A stretch of DNA of 64,000 bases from Noviherbaspirillum autotrophicum (GCF_000818395.1 NZ_JWJG01000028.1:1-64000), one strand, 5' to 3'; counted from the stretch's first letter, positions 35,360 to 45,364 are shown. Made by a program: numbers and translations. The notes: generated from the letters alone by a model not told the origin.

Positions 35360-35953
35360 CTAGTACGCCATCTTGAAATCCACGCCTTCCGCGTAGCGGC
35401 TTTGCCAATGCCGTGCATACGAGGCGGCCAGTTGCGGGTTGTGCCAGACGACGATCACGTTTTCGCTGTTGGAGCTGGCGGCCGCCTGGCTGTAGTTGAA
35501 CGAGCCGGTCTGCACATGCTCGCCGTCGACGATGATGTATTTGTCGTGGTGAATCGCGTACTCGCCGTTGGTGCGGGCCGGGATATGCGCGCTCGTCAGC
35601 AGGTTGAGCGCGGCGACGCCGGACTTCGACTTCGGTCCGCTGTCGTCGACCACCACGCGCACATCGACGCCGCGCTTTTTCGCCTTGATGAGCGCCTGCA
35701 CGATTTTCGGCGAGGTGAACGAGTACGCTGCCAGGCGCAGTTCGCGCGTCGAGGAATTGATCACCTTCAGGATGAGCCGTTCGGCATCGCCGTCGGGGGA
35801 AAAACCGGTTTCGATCTGCGGCGTGGCCGGCGCCTTGTCGGTGCGGGCCTGAACTGCCTGGCTCAGTTCGTCGAGCAGCGAGGACTGCTTGGCGAAGGCG
35901 GGGGAAGCAAGCGATAAAAATGCGGATAGTACGACAGGAAAAGCGATCTTCAT
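35360..35953 (-). CDS. Exported phospholipase D-type nuclease (197 aa)
   Basis: ATG at 35953 starts a signal peptide (MKIAFPVVLSAFLSLASPAFA). One HKD motif is present: HHDKYIIVDG, followed by TGSFNYSQAAASSNSENV. ELRLAAYSFTSPKIVQALIKAKKRGVDVRVVVDD (key: LAAYxFTxxxI) is typical of the Nuc endonuclease group, which works as dimers with one motif per subunit. A periplasmic or secreted nuclease is expected. The frame extends upstream to 36121 but lacks support. Confidence 0.88.
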   Translation of the reverse strand: MKIAFPVVLSAFLSLASPAFAKQSSLLDELSQAVQARTDKAPATPQIETGFSPDGDAERLILKVINSSTRELRLAAYSFTSPKIVQALIKAKKRGVDVRVVVDDSGPKSKSGVAALNLLTSAHIPARTNGEYAIHHDKYIIVDGEHVQTGSFNYSQAAASSNSENVIVVWHNPQLAASYARHWQSRYAEGVDFKMAY

Positions 35954-36133
35954 TGCAAACAGCGCGGTGCTGCTCGAATTGCGGCGATCCGTGTACTGTA
36001 CACCGTTCGATATTGATTTACAGCAATAAAAGGAGAGGAAAATGGTAACACTTCGTTTCCATTCCGCCACCTTGCGCTGTTCACGCCGGTTGCGCGCCGT
36101 CATTCCGCGCAGCCTGCCCACTCTGCCCTGACC

Positions 36134-36682
36134 TCAGGCCAGCCCATAGCTGACGACGGTCTTGATCCTGGAATCGAACTGCAGCCGCGCCGCTGATGCC
36201 GGATAGCTCCTGTTCCTGTAAGTGAAACCGGGGATTTCCAGCGTGCCATTGTCGAGCGCTTCGCAGTCGCTCGGCAGCGCATAGGTCAGTTCCGTGGTGC
36301 CGCCGTCGGCACGCCGCGACTTCGGCGCATCGGGTACGACAACCTGCTGTCCCACATAGGTCGTGATGCGGATTTGCGGAACCGCTTGTTCTGCATCCTG
36401 CGGCACCCTGATCTTCAGATAGGAAACGTGCTTGTTGACAAACCCGACCGGGACCACCGGTGGCAATGGGTAGAAAAACGAAGTCATCGCGCTGAAGATC
36501 TTGGTGGGGCACGAAAACTCGATCGACAAGGGCATGCCGTTATGGGGCTGCAGCACGGCGTGCTGCCGGGCCTGGTCGGCAGCGTTGCCCACAAACGAAA
36601 CCTTTTCCTCGGTGCCAGATTCGGAAATGACGGCGCAGGCCGACAGCAACAATGCCAACCCGGAAATCAAACTACCACGCAT
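36134..36682 (-). CDS. Lipoprotein, unknown function (182 aa)
   Basis: GGAGGTGA precedes ATG at 36682. The signal peptide ends with lipobox LLSAC, followed by AVISESGTEEK. The mature part is a beta-rich domain with IEFSCPTKIFSAMTSFFYPLPPVVPVGF and AVPQIRITTYVGQQ. A C-terminal cysteine (SDCEAL) may pair with the one in FSCP. It is a stand-alone gene. Family not recognised. Confidence 0.65.
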   Translation of the reverse strand: MRGSLISGLALLLSACAVISESGTEEKVSFVGNAADQARQHAVLQPHNGMPLSIEFSCPTKIFSAMTSFFYPLPPVVPVGFVNKHVSYLKIRVPQDAEQAVPQIRITTYVGQQVVVPDAPKSRRADGGTTELTYALPSDCEALDNGTLEIPGFTYRNRSYPASAARLQFDSRIKTVVSYGLA

Positions 36683-36713
36683 GATTCACCTCCACAGGTG
36701 TGTAGGACGACTG

Positions 36714-36929
36714 TCAATGGAAAACAGTGGCTGTCCTGGTGTGCATGGGAGTGCTCCTGCAGAAGTCATGCCAGCGCGCTCGATATATTTCTTCGAGTGC
36801 ATGAAAGGGATAGCGAAAAAGAAAGCAGCGCCGACTATCCAATACCACTGTAGGGCGGGCTACGGGAACGGGCAAGGCCGCTTCTGGCGCTCGCGGTGGT
36901 GTGGAGTACGCGTTCGCGGTGCCGGTCAC
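36714..36929 (-). CDS. Doubtful 71-codon ORF coupled to the ORF upstream
   Basis: A GTG start at 36929 overlaps the stop codon of the ORF at 36926-37162 by four bases (GTGA), as in coupled genes. The sequence is Arg/Pro/Ala-rich at first, then FRYPFHALEEIYRARWHDFC. There is no recognisable domain, and it could be chance. Listed because of the coupling geometry only. Confidence 0.2.
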   Translation of the reverse strand: MTGTANAYSTPPRAPEAALPVPVARPTVVLDSRRCFLFRYPFHALEEIYRARWHDFCRSTPMHTRTATVFH

Positions 36930-37162
36930 GTCCCGTCGTAATGCTTCTGCATGAGCCGGTAGAACCAGAACGCTTCGTCATGGGCCATAAGATCGTCGAG
37001 ACGTGCTGGCGACAACCCTGTCACCCGGCGAACCTCGCGCCCCATATGGGACTGATCAAGCGGGAGGATGCGCTTTTCCAGCATCCAGGCAGACTGAAGT
37101 CGATTGCCTCCAAAGATAAAGGCGTAGTTTCGTAAATACCCTTCACCAGCACTTCCTGTCAC
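36926..37162 (-). CDS. Doubtful hypothetical ORF, 78 aa, possible gene remnant
   Basis: The sequence looks protein-like: LRNYAFIFGGNRLQSAWMLE, then VRRVTGLSPARLDDLMAHDEAFWFYRLM (key: aromatic-rich C-terminal helix). It starts with GTG and has no ribosome binding site, so it may be the preserved end of a broken gene. It lies in a gene-poor stretch between the lipoprotein and lipase genes. Confidence 0.3.
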   Translation of the reverse strand: MTGSAGEGYLRNYAFIFGGNRLQSAWMLEKRILPLDQSHMGREVRRVTGLSPARLDDLMAHDEAFWFYRLMQKHYDGT

Positions 37163-38483
<1,321 letters not shown>

Positions 38484-38502
38484 TGCCCGATAGAGTGAGC
38501 CA

Positions 38503-39444
38503 ATGAAAACAAAAAAGGTATATCTTGGCGTGGCGGCGGCAGTGGCCGCCGCCATTTTTTTGACTGTCTGGCTGACGCAACCCGAACCCGTAGCCGAGGC
38601 CACGGCTAAGACCGACGGTAATCTCTTCCCATTTGTTAAATCCATGGAGGGCACCCGCCCGGACGGCAATATCGCTGCATCCGCCGACGATACGCTGGAA
38701 GTCAATGCGGAGCTGCCGCGCATGTTCGATTACTACCTCGCCGCAGTCGGCGAAAAATCGCTTGACGCGATTCGCGCGGAAATCGAACGCCAACTGGAGC
38801 AGCGCCTGAAGCCGAACGCAGCCGAGCAAGCCAAGCGCCTGCTGGCCCGCTACCTCGATTACAAACGCGATCTGGTCACGGTGGAAAAGGACGTGCAAGC
38901 CAAGGCTCCCAGCAACGGGGTCGACGCGATCAGGTCCCGCCTGGACGCAATACAGCAATCGCGCCTGAAATTCTTCAGCCCGGAAGAAGTGCAAGCTATG
39001 TTCGGCCTGGAGGATGCCTTTGACCGGGACAACCTGGCACGTTATGAAATCAGCGAGGATAAAACGCTGACGGACGCGCAAAAGAAGGAAAAGCTGGCGG
39101 CGCTGGATGCAGCCATGCCCCCCGAATTGCGCAAGGAGCGGGAAGCGCCGCTGGCGATTGTGAAGCTGGAAGAGACTGTGCAGCAAATGCGGGTCAGCGG
39201 CGCCAGCGATGACGATGTTTACCGCATGCGTGCCGCCGCGCTTAATCCGGAGGCAGCGGCGCGCCTGTCCGAGGTGGACCGCGACGAGGCTGCATGGAAA
39301 AGCCGAATTATCGATTATCTGGGCGAGCGCAGCAGACTGCTTAATTCCAATATGGCGGATGCCGACCGGCAGGCGGCCATTCAGCAATTACGCGATAGCC
39401 GTTTCACGCAGTTGGAACAAAGACGGCTTCCGGCCTACGAGTAA
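38503..39444 (+). CDS. lifO: Lipase-specific foldase (lipase chaperone, 313 aa)
   Basis: An N-terminal membrane anchor (KVYLGVAAAVAAAIFLTVWL) is followed by a variable Ala/Pro-rich linker. The foldase motif appears as PRMFDYYLAAVGE, equivalent to RxxFDY(F/C)LSAxGE. A long helical region follows with LARYLDYKR and FGLEDAFDRDNLARYEI. It stays in the inner membrane, facing the periplasm, and folds the lipase encoded just upstream. One operon with the lipase. Confidence 0.94.
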   Translation: MKTKKVYLGVAAAVAAAIFLTVWLTQPEPVAEATAKTDGNLFPFVKSMEGTRPDGNIAASADDTLEVNAELPRMFDYYLAAVGEKSLDAIRAEIERQLEQRLKPNAAEQAKRLLARYLDYKRDLVTVEKDVQAKAPSNGVDAIRSRLDAIQQSRLKFFSPEEVQAMFGLEDAFDRDNLARYEISEDKTLTDAQKKEKLAALDAAMPPELRKEREAPLAIVKLEETVQQMRVSGASDDDVYRMRAAALNPEAAARLSEVDRDEAAWKSRIIDYLGERSRLLNSNMADADRQAAIQQLRDSRFTQLEQRRLPAYE

Positions 39445-39493
39445 CCGGCCGCGTTCGCGGACGGCCGCCAGAGGCAATTTATAAACGTCGCGG

Positions 39494-39568
39494 GCGAACC
39501 GATTTTTGGCGGAGGAGCGCACACGTACAAGGCGTACGTCGAGCACCGCAGGCTGAAATGCGGTTCGC
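39494..39568. repeat. Structured element with nested inverted repeats
   Basis: GCGAACCG at 39494-39501 pairs with CGGTTCGC at 39561-39568. Inside, GCGG near 39509 can pair with CCGC near 39547, and CGTAC at 39524-39528 pairs with GTACG at 39534-39538. The result is a long imperfect hairpin 50 bases after the foldase stop codon. It may be a dispersed intergenic repeat or the 3' end of the operon mRNA. Confidence 0.45.
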
Positions 39569-39669
39569 GCAATTGTTATCAAACAGGCTCTTAACACCAC
39601 GAGCAGGATCATCATCAAAGCAAAACCGGACAAGACCGTGTCATGGCCTTGTAGCAGGCCAGTAAATCT

Positions 39670-39847
39670 CTAAGCAAGGCGGCGTCGTACGGTATTCTTA
39701 GCCGCCTCGATTTCACTTCGCCAGAAACCACTCATCTTTGCCACATCATCTGCGGCGTCTAGCTTCCGACGCTGATAAAGATATGCGCGTTCGGACGCGG
39801 CAGTTCCAAACCAGCCGCCCTGCGCGCTCCACGACCTCCGGTAAATA
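39670..39847 (-). pseudogene. Possible C-terminal remnant of a lost gene
   Basis: The minus strand reads SAQGGWFGTAASERAYLYQR, then KLDAADDVAKMSGFWRSEIE and a basic end RRRLA before a stop. The composition is protein-like, but no start codon precedes it and the frame is closed by a stop at about 39880. It looks like the preserved end of a truncated gene. Parent family unknown. Confidence 0.35.
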
Positions 39848-39932
39848 AAGTGAAGCCTAGTTTGCGGGGCCCTTACTTGTCACCTATATAATATTTCCTA
39901 ATTAATCGCTGACTGAACCGTATTGCAGCTGT

Positions 39933-40208
39933 GTGACCCAGACATACTGGGAGAGCGTGCCGAAATCTGAAGTCGCGGAATTGATGAATGCTGGCAGCTT
40001 CCAAGGCATTCGTACAAATCAAAAAACGCGCATGGACGCCGCTAAAAGTGCGTGCAAAAAGAAACTAGGCTTTTCAACACCACGTAGCAAGACGATTTGC
40101 GTCGATCGAGCGGGCCTACTTACGGCACGCCGCTGCGTTTGCTCGCGTCGGAGGCATCAAGTGCTTATCCCTGAACCAAGGCGTCACAATCGTTGGAGCG
40201 ACTTCTGA
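39933..40208 (+). CDS. Doubtful hypothetical ORF, 91 aa
   Basis: The frame begins with GTG and lacks a ribosome binding site. The first 60 residues look protein-like (SEVAELMNAGSFQGIRTNQ, ACKKKLGFSTPRSKTICVDR); the last 30 are Arg-rich and probably not natural. It may be a fragment joined to noncoding sequence, ending next to the start of the glycosyltransferase. Confidence 0.22.
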   Translation: MTQTYWESVPKSEVAELMNAGSFQGIRTNQKTRMDAAKSACKKKLGFSTPRSKTICVDRAGLLTARRCVCSRRRHQVLIPEPRRHNRWSDF

Positions 40209-41500
40209 TGAGAGTATTGATTTCAGCAGCAGGCAGTCATGGCGATGTTCTGCCATTTATTGCACTCGGCCGGGAATTGGCCGCTCGCGGACACGAAGTC
40301 ATCTTTTATGCGAATCCCTTCTTCCGCCCTTATGCAACCGATGCATCGATTCCATTCGTACCCATAAGCACTGAAGACGCATACAGAACGCTCTTTAGAG
40401 AAACGGCCGACAGCGCCCCTAACAAGGCGTTCAAGCGTGTGGCAAAAGAACTGGCCGAGATTTGCCCCGCGTATTATCGCGCCATGAAAGCCGATGTTCT
40501 TCCCGGCGACACAATCACCATCGGCAGCTCCCTACTGTTTGCACCACGCTTGCTGCGGGAGACCGACGGTGTTCCTTGCGCAACGGTCCATCTTGCCCCA
40601 TCCGTCTTTCAGTCGAATCTCAGTCCAGCGCGGCTGGCGCCCAACTGGATCAATGCCCGCTCCCCGATGTTCGTGAAACGCTTTGCTTGGTGGATGCTCG
40701 ACACCTTTTTTTATGATCCCAATTTTACGGCGCCGTTGAACCGCTTTCGCGCCACGCTTGGTTTGCCGCGCATCGAGCGGATATTTCATTCGTGGATTCA
40801 CGAGGCAGACTGTGTGGTCGGACTGTTCCCGGACTGGTTCGCCGAGCCTCAAGACGACTGGCCCAAGCATGTGGTCCTGGCTGGCTTCCCGCTGTATGAC
40901 CATGGCGAACAAGTTCCACTGTCGCCGAGCCTTGACGCATTCATCAAGGCAGGGTCGCCCCCTATCGGCTTTTCGGCAGGGACTGCGACAGCAACTGCTC
41001 ACCAATTTTTCAATGCCTCTATCGAGGCTTGCCAGGAAGCGGGGTTCAGAGGGATTCTCCTGTCGCCTTTTCCAGAGCAAATCCCGGCTTCGCTACCGAA
41101 AGACATTATTCACGTTAACTATGCCCCGTTTAGCACGCTGTTGCCCAAACTGGCGGCATTTGTCCATCACGGCGGCATCGGCTCCACCAGCCAGGCGCTA
41201 CGGGCAGGCGTGCCCCAACTCATTCGACCGGTTGCCTATGACCAGTTTGATAACGCCAGCCGAGTGATGCGGCTAGGCGTGGCAAAAGAGGTATTGCCGA
41301 AGAAATACAACGGACGAGTTGTTGCTGATGTATTGAAGACGTTAATCGCTGACGAATCGCTTCGCTTGCGATGTCAAGAAGTCGCGTTGCGCCTTGCTAA
41401 CTGCAACGCAACCACCGTTGCCTGTGACTCAATTTTAGCCCGCCTAGAAAAAATGATGCCTAACCAAACGGTCCAGAAAATTGTCTTGAGCGGCGGCTGA
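40208..41500 (+). CDS. GT1-family glycosyltransferase, RhlB/UGT-like (430 aa)
   Basis: MRVLISAAGSHGDVLPFIALGRELAARGHEV (key: GSxGDVxPFxALxxxLxxRGHxV) is the UGT-type N-terminus. FPDWFAEPQDDWPKHVVLAGFPLYD in the middle and HHGGIGSTSQALRAGVPQL with DQFDNASRV near the C-terminus form the donor-binding domain, similar to RhlB rhamnosyltransferase. GGAG lies about nine bases before ATG at 40208. It likely glycosylates a lipid or small hydrophobic acceptor. Its GC content (about 53 per cent by eye) is lower than the flanks, suggesting transfer. Confidence 0.85.
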   Translation: MRVLISAAGSHGDVLPFIALGRELAARGHEVIFYANPFFRPYATDASIPFVPISTEDAYRTLFRETADSAPNKAFKRVAKELAEICPAYYRAMKADVLPGDTITIGSSLLFAPRLLRETDGVPCATVHLAPSVFQSNLSPARLAPNWINARSPMFVKRFAWWMLDTFFYDPNFTAPLNRFRATLGLPRIERIFHSWIHEADCVVGLFPDWFAEPQDDWPKHVVLAGFPLYDHGEQVPLSPSLDAFIKAGSPPIGFSAGTATATAHQFFNASIEACQEAGFRGILLSPFPEQIPASLPKDIIHVNYAPFSTLLPKLAAFVHHGGIGSTSQALRAGVPQLIRPVAYDQFDNASRVMRLGVAKEVLPKKYNGRVVADVLKTLIADESLRLRCQEVALRLANCNATTVACDSILARLEKMMPNQTVQKIVLSGG

Positions 41501-41814
41501 CCTTCACCGTTGAACGTTTACGTTCTGGCGTAGGCCATCTCCGCTTGAGTCGGTAGTTGTCTGTTGAGAGAATTTATCGGCTTAAAGCCCACGGTGATCA
41601 TGAACGCGGGATCGGGTATTGACGTTGCGCCATGGTCGTTCGGCCGGATGGATGCGGCGCCGGCGTTCTTGCTCGCGCCGCAATTCCTCTCGTTGCAATT
41701 CCTCTCGGTCTGGCCCTCGCACCCGCACTGGCCGCTGGCACTGGGCTCACGACCTTATCTGGTGCTGGCCGCAGCCGGCTACGGGCTGAAGGCGGCAGTG
41801 AGCGCCGGCACGGC
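41501..41814. other. 314-base region with a short tandem duplication
   Basis: A 15-base unit, GCAATTCCTCTCGTT/GCAATTCCTCTCGGT, is duplicated in tandem at 41680-41709. A 106-codon frame across this region runs antisense into the alcohol dehydrogenase and is not credible. Nothing else is recognised. Confidence 0.45.
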
Positions 41815-42867
41815 TTACTGCTTCAGCGACGCCATGTCGATCACGAAGCGGTACTTCACGTCGCTTTTCAGCATGCGCTCGTAGGCATCGTTGATATCCT
41901 GGATGCGGATCATCTCGATGTCCGACACGATGCCGTGCTCGGCGCAGAAATCGAGCATTTCCTGGGTCTCGGCGATGCCGCCGATGAGCGAGCCAGCCAG
42001 GCGGCGACGCTGCATGATCAGGTTGAACACCTGCGGCGACGGATGGGGCGTGGCTGGCGCGCCGACCAGGACCATGGTGCCGTCGCGCTTGAGCAGTTCG
42101 ATGTAGGCGTCGAGGTTGTGCGGCGCGGCCACCGTGTCGAGGATGAAGTCGAAGGAGTTGCGGTGCGCCTGCATCTCGCCGGCATTCTTGGAAATCACGA
42201 CCTCGGACGCGCCGAAGCGCTTCGCGTCTTCCGCCTTGTCGGGCGAAGTCGTAAACAGCACCACGCGCGCGCCCATCGCATGCGCCAGCTTGATGCCCAT
42301 GTGGCCCAGTCCGCCCAGGCCGACGATGCCGACCTTCTGTCCCTGGCTCACCTTCCACTGACGCAGCGGCGAATAGGTGGTGATGCCTGCGCACAGCAGC
42401 GGCGCGGCAGCGGCGGGGTCGAGCGTGTCGGGGATGCGCAGCACAAACTTTTCGGTGACGACAATATTGTTCGAATAGCCGCCATATGTCATGCCGCCCA
42501 CATGCATTTCCTCGCCGTTGTAGGTGCCGACGAACCCGTTTTCGCAATACTGCTCCAGCCCTTCGGCGCAGGCGCTGCACCGCTGGCAAGAGTCCACCAG
42601 GCAGCCGACGCCGACCAGGTCGCCCGGCTTGAAGCCTCCCACCTGATTGCCGACAGCGCTCACGCGCCCGATGATTTCATGGCCGGGCACCACCGGATAG
42701 GTGGTATTGCCCCATTCGTTGCGCGCGGTATGCAGGTCGGAATGGCAGACGCCGCAGAACAGGATGTCGATCTGGACGTCTTTCGGCTGAAGATCGCGGC
42801 GCTCGAAATTCAGCAGGCTGAGCGGTTCGGTGGCGTTGGTGGCGCCATAGCCCTTGGATGGCAGCAT
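41815..42867 (-). CDS. Zinc-dependent alcohol dehydrogenase, YahK/CAD-like (350 aa)
   Basis: AAGGAGG precedes ATG at 42867. CGVCHSD and GHE give the catalytic zinc site, and the CQRCSACAEGLEQYC group the structural zinc. GLGGLGHMGIKLAHAMGA is the NADP-binding Rossmann loop. The sequence agrees with broad-specificity NADPH aldehyde reductases of the cinnamyl alcohol dehydrogenase group (YahK/Yjgb). The frame continues upstream to 42963 but without support. Confidence 0.94.
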   Translation of the reverse strand: MLPSKGYGATNATEPLSLLNFERRDLQPKDVQIDILFCGVCHSDLHTARNEWGNTTYPVVPGHEIIGRVSAVGNQVGGFKPGDLVGVGCLVDSCQRCSACAEGLEQYCENGFVGTYNGEEMHVGGMTYGGYSNNIVVTEKFVLRIPDTLDPAAAAPLLCAGITTYSPLRQWKVSQGQKVGIVGLGGLGHMGIKLAHAMGARVVLFTTSPDKAEDAKRFGASEVVISKNAGEMQAHRNSFDFILDTVAAPHNLDAYIELLKRDGTMVLVGAPATPHPSPQVFNLIMQRRRLAGSLIGGIAETQEMLDFCAEHGIVSDIEMIRIQDINDAYERMLKSDVKYRFVIDMASLKQ

Positions 42868-42922
42868 GGGGAAGATCCTCCTTGCAGAATGGATACTGAC
42901 TGGGAATACGCGCATGCCGCCG

Positions 42923-43681
42923 TCAAGACAGGCATACGCAGCCTGTGTTGATGACACCACCATTGGCGCCCGGTTCGCAGTACAGCTTTGACACGGGCGT
43001 GCTGTTTCGCAGCACGGGCAACAGGTCTTCCGGATTGCCGTACCCGGTTCCCAGGTTGGAACATTGCTGTGGCGGCGTCGACGTCGGTGCCCCCGTGATG
43101 CATACCACCGGCAAATCCGCGCTCGGATCGGTATAGGGAAACCCCATCATCTGGCATCGCGCCGCGCGCCCTTCCTGGGTACCGAACGGCGCCGGCTGGT
43201 TGTCGAAGCGCCAGGTTCGGGGCGGCATGGCGATGAGCTCGCTAGCGCCGGCAGCGCCGGGCGGCAGGTTGAAGGCGCTGATGCGCACGCGCAAGGTGCC
43301 ATTCGGGATGGTGGTGGTATTGAATACCAGCGATGCCGACTGGCGGTCGGGTGCGACCACGAAGACGCCGAGCCGGGGCGTGTAGCCGGTGGCTGGCAGC
43401 AATTCCGCGTTCTGGATATTCGTGCCTTCGATTTTCAAGTGCACGTTCCCGCTCAGGGTCGCTCCGTCTTGCGGCGCCGTGACGGCAGTGACGATGACAG
43501 GCGTACTGCCGGGCGTGCTGGCGGAAGTCGTTGTCGTGCCAGAACCGCTGATCGCGCCAATGGTGCCGGACGGATTGTCGGGGCTTTGCAGCGGGATCAG
43601 TACCGTGTCGCCGCCGCCTCCACCGCATCCGCCCAGCATGAAAAGAAGAAAACCACTGCCTGCCCACAGGTTGAACCGCAT
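42923..43681 (-). CDS. Lipoprotein with one Ig-like repeat and Cys-rich tail (252 aa)
   Basis: AGAGGA lies before ATG at 43681. The signal peptide ends with LGGC followed by five glycines. After a Thr/Ser-rich linker comes one copy of the domain found three times at 10496-11620: DGATLSGNVHLKIEG, NAELLPATGYTPRLGVF, VRISAF and ELIAMPPRTW. The C-terminal 75 residues hold six cysteines (ARCQMM, VVCITG, QQCSNL, LYCEPG and TGCVC), suggesting three disulphides. Likely exposed in the periplasm or on the surface. Confidence 0.72.
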   Translation of the reverse strand: MRFNLWAGSGFLLFMLGGCGGGGGDTVLIPLQSPDNPSGTIGAISGSGTTTTSASTPGSTPVIVTAVTAPQDGATLSGNVHLKIEGTNIQNAELLPATGYTPRLGVFVVAPDRQSASLVFNTTTIPNGTLRVRISAFNLPPGAAGASELIAMPPRTWRFDNQPAPFGTQEGRAARCQMMGFPYTDPSADLPVVCITGAPTSTPPQQCSNLGTGYGNPEDLLPVLRNSTPVSKLYCEPGANGGVINTGCVCLS

Positions 43682-43948
43682 AGACGCATCCTCTTGCGAA
43701 AGGAACACGCTCCCTGGTCTTCTCTTGGAATTGTCATGCCCGCCTGAAAACCGAATGTCTTCGAACGCGGTCCATCGAGTGTGCCCACGTTATCACCGGG
43801 AAGTTTGATGTATTCGAAAAACGGCTTTGCGGCAATCGACACACGATCATTCCCGTGACAAGAACGTCCAACATGATGCATATTTGCATGCGCCGGACCG
43901 CGCGACAGCCGTCGCCCCCGCCGGTGGACAGTTTACGAAGAGAAAATC

Positions 43949-45160
43949 ATGCAAAAGAATAAGCGGCCAAACCGGAGCGCTCCCGCCCCATCTCCGGAAC
44001 AGCAGGATGATGCGTTGACGCAAGAGCTGGTCGACCTGGGCATTGAACTGGCACGCTATGACGATGCAGCCCTGTCCGATCCGCTGAAAAGGAAGATGGG
44101 CGACCTGCGCCGCCTGGTCAGGAAATGCCTGCAGCAGAGAAAGGATGACGTGCTCGACGAAGCGCTGGAGCGCGTGCATGACGAGGACCGCGACGCTTAC
44201 CTGTTCCTGAAGAATAACGTCGAGGAAGCGGCAGAAGTCGCGGTGTTCCGGCGCGAACACGGCCCCGACCTCGAAGTGAATGCCTTTGTCATTCCCCTGT
44301 TCGCGCATAGCGAGGGCGGCCTGCAGCGCGACCAGTGCTTCCAGGATGAGGAAGCGTTTGCGCAATTGCGCGACAGCCTGTTCGATGCCCGGCTGGAAAG
44401 CCCTGACGCGAAGATCGTCCTGGTAGCCCACGCCTACCATCTCGATGAACTCGAACACATCGGCTACGGGCAGCTGAGCGGCATGGTGCGCGAAGCCTAT
44501 GAAGCCATGACGCGCAAGAAGGCAGCGGACGCGCCGGACATCGCGCGCAGCATCAGCGGCTGGCCGGAAAGCCGGTTCGCGCCACACGACACGGCGGTCG
44601 AGCTGCGCTTCTTGCTGGGCTTTGCGTTGAAGGCGCTGGATGATCCGTTTTACCGGGTGCCGGACAATGAAGCGGCGGCCGACCGCTATTTCGATGCGCG
44701 CGCGGCCCGCTTCCGGCAATGGGCGCAGCAGCACGCGTCATTGGTCAAGCGCTGCCTGGTCACGGACGGCCGCGACATTCAGATCGATTTCCTGTACCAG
44801 GACCTCTTTTACGGCGGCAAAGAGACAGGCATGGCCGAGTATTTCATGCTGCAAATGATGGCCGACCTGCATCATGCCCTGGAAGAGAATGGACTGGCGC
44901 CGGAACGCGCCCATGCCGTCATCGGCCCGGCCGAAGCCGATGGCGACGCGGTATTGCGCGTCAACTTGTATGCGCAGGGAAATGACGAGCCGCTGGTCTC
45001 GGTGGACAAGCCAGTCGGCCTCGGCAGCGACTTGCGCATCGAGGCCGACGATGCAGCCGATGCGCTGGCAACGGTCGGCGTGAAATCGGTTGCGCTGGCG
45101 ATGAAGTTCGATGCCGATGGACGGCCGGTGAATGCGCGGCCGTACAAGAAATCCGCTTAA
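43949..45160 (+). CDS. Hypothetical protein, DUF2863-like (403 aa)
   Basis: The protein has an N-terminal helical segment with LVDLGIELARYDDAALSDPLKRKMGD, a central part with FRREHGPDLEVNAFVIPLFAHSEGG, and a C-terminal part with AVIGPAEADGDAVLRVNLYAQGND. It is cytoplasmic, without signal peptide. Length and layout agree with the DUF2863 family of Burkholderiales as I recall it. Function unknown. A GAAGAG precedes the start. Confidence 0.68.
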   Translation: MQKNKRPNRSAPAPSPEQQDDALTQELVDLGIELARYDDAALSDPLKRKMGDLRRLVRKCLQQRKDDVLDEALERVHDEDRDAYLFLKNNVEEAAEVAVFRREHGPDLEVNAFVIPLFAHSEGGLQRDQCFQDEEAFAQLRDSLFDARLESPDAKIVLVAHAYHLDELEHIGYGQLSGMVREAYEAMTRKKAADAPDIARSISGWPESRFAPHDTAVELRFLLGFALKALDDPFYRVPDNEAAADRYFDARAARFRQWAQQHASLVKRCLVTDGRDIQIDFLYQDLFYGGKETGMAEYFMLQMMADLHHALEENGLAPERAHAVIGPAEADGDAVLRVNLYAQGNDEPLVSVDKPVGLGSDLRIEADDAADALATVGVKSVALAMKFDADGRPVNARPYKKSA

Positions 45161-45166
45161 TCGCGG

Positions 45167-45364
45167 CTACTTTTCCGCCGCCTTTGCCGGCTCCGCGTCG
45201 GCATCGAGGCCCCACTCCGCCCAGTCGTCGCCAAACAGCTCGGCCGGGTGCTGCGTGCGTTCCGAACCGTTACCGCATGCCAGCGAATCGGTCGGACAGT
45301 ACTTGTCGCAGCCCCAGCAAATCCGTTCGGGGTTCTTTGGATGGATGGGAAACTTTTTAGCCAT
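45167..45364 (-). CDS. DUF3079 small Cys-rich protein (65 aa)
   Basis: MAKKFPIHPKNPERICWGCDKYCP at the start (key pattern CWGCDKYC) and SLACGNGSERTQHPAELFGDDW are the DUF3079 features. Four cysteines probably bind zinc or a cluster. It is the third gene of a minus-strand cluster with the FmdE-like and HMA-like genes; the gap to the gene before it is 73 bases. Function unknown. Confidence 0.85.
   Translation of the reverse strand: MAKKFPIHPKNPERICWGCDKYCPTDSLACGNGSERTQHPAELFGDDWAEWGLDADAEPAKAAEK

Larger units (their letters stand above)
39445..40207. other. 763-base region without intact genes
   Basis: This stretch between the lipase operon and the glycosyltransferase gene has lower GC. It holds the structured element at 39494-39568, a minus-strand coding remnant at 39670-39847 and a doubtful plus-strand ORF at 39933. 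It looks like a rearrangement scar. No terminal inverted repeats of an insertion sequence are recognised. Confidence 0.45.

Noticed and set aside
41680-41709. Tandem 15-base repeat as a CRISPR or binding array
   Set aside because: Only two adjacent copies without spacers; most simply a small duplication.
41632-42951. Plus-strand open frame of 439 codons antisense to the alcohol dehydrogenase
   Set aside because: No start signal, Arg/His-rich, and complementary to a complete zinc dehydrogenase.
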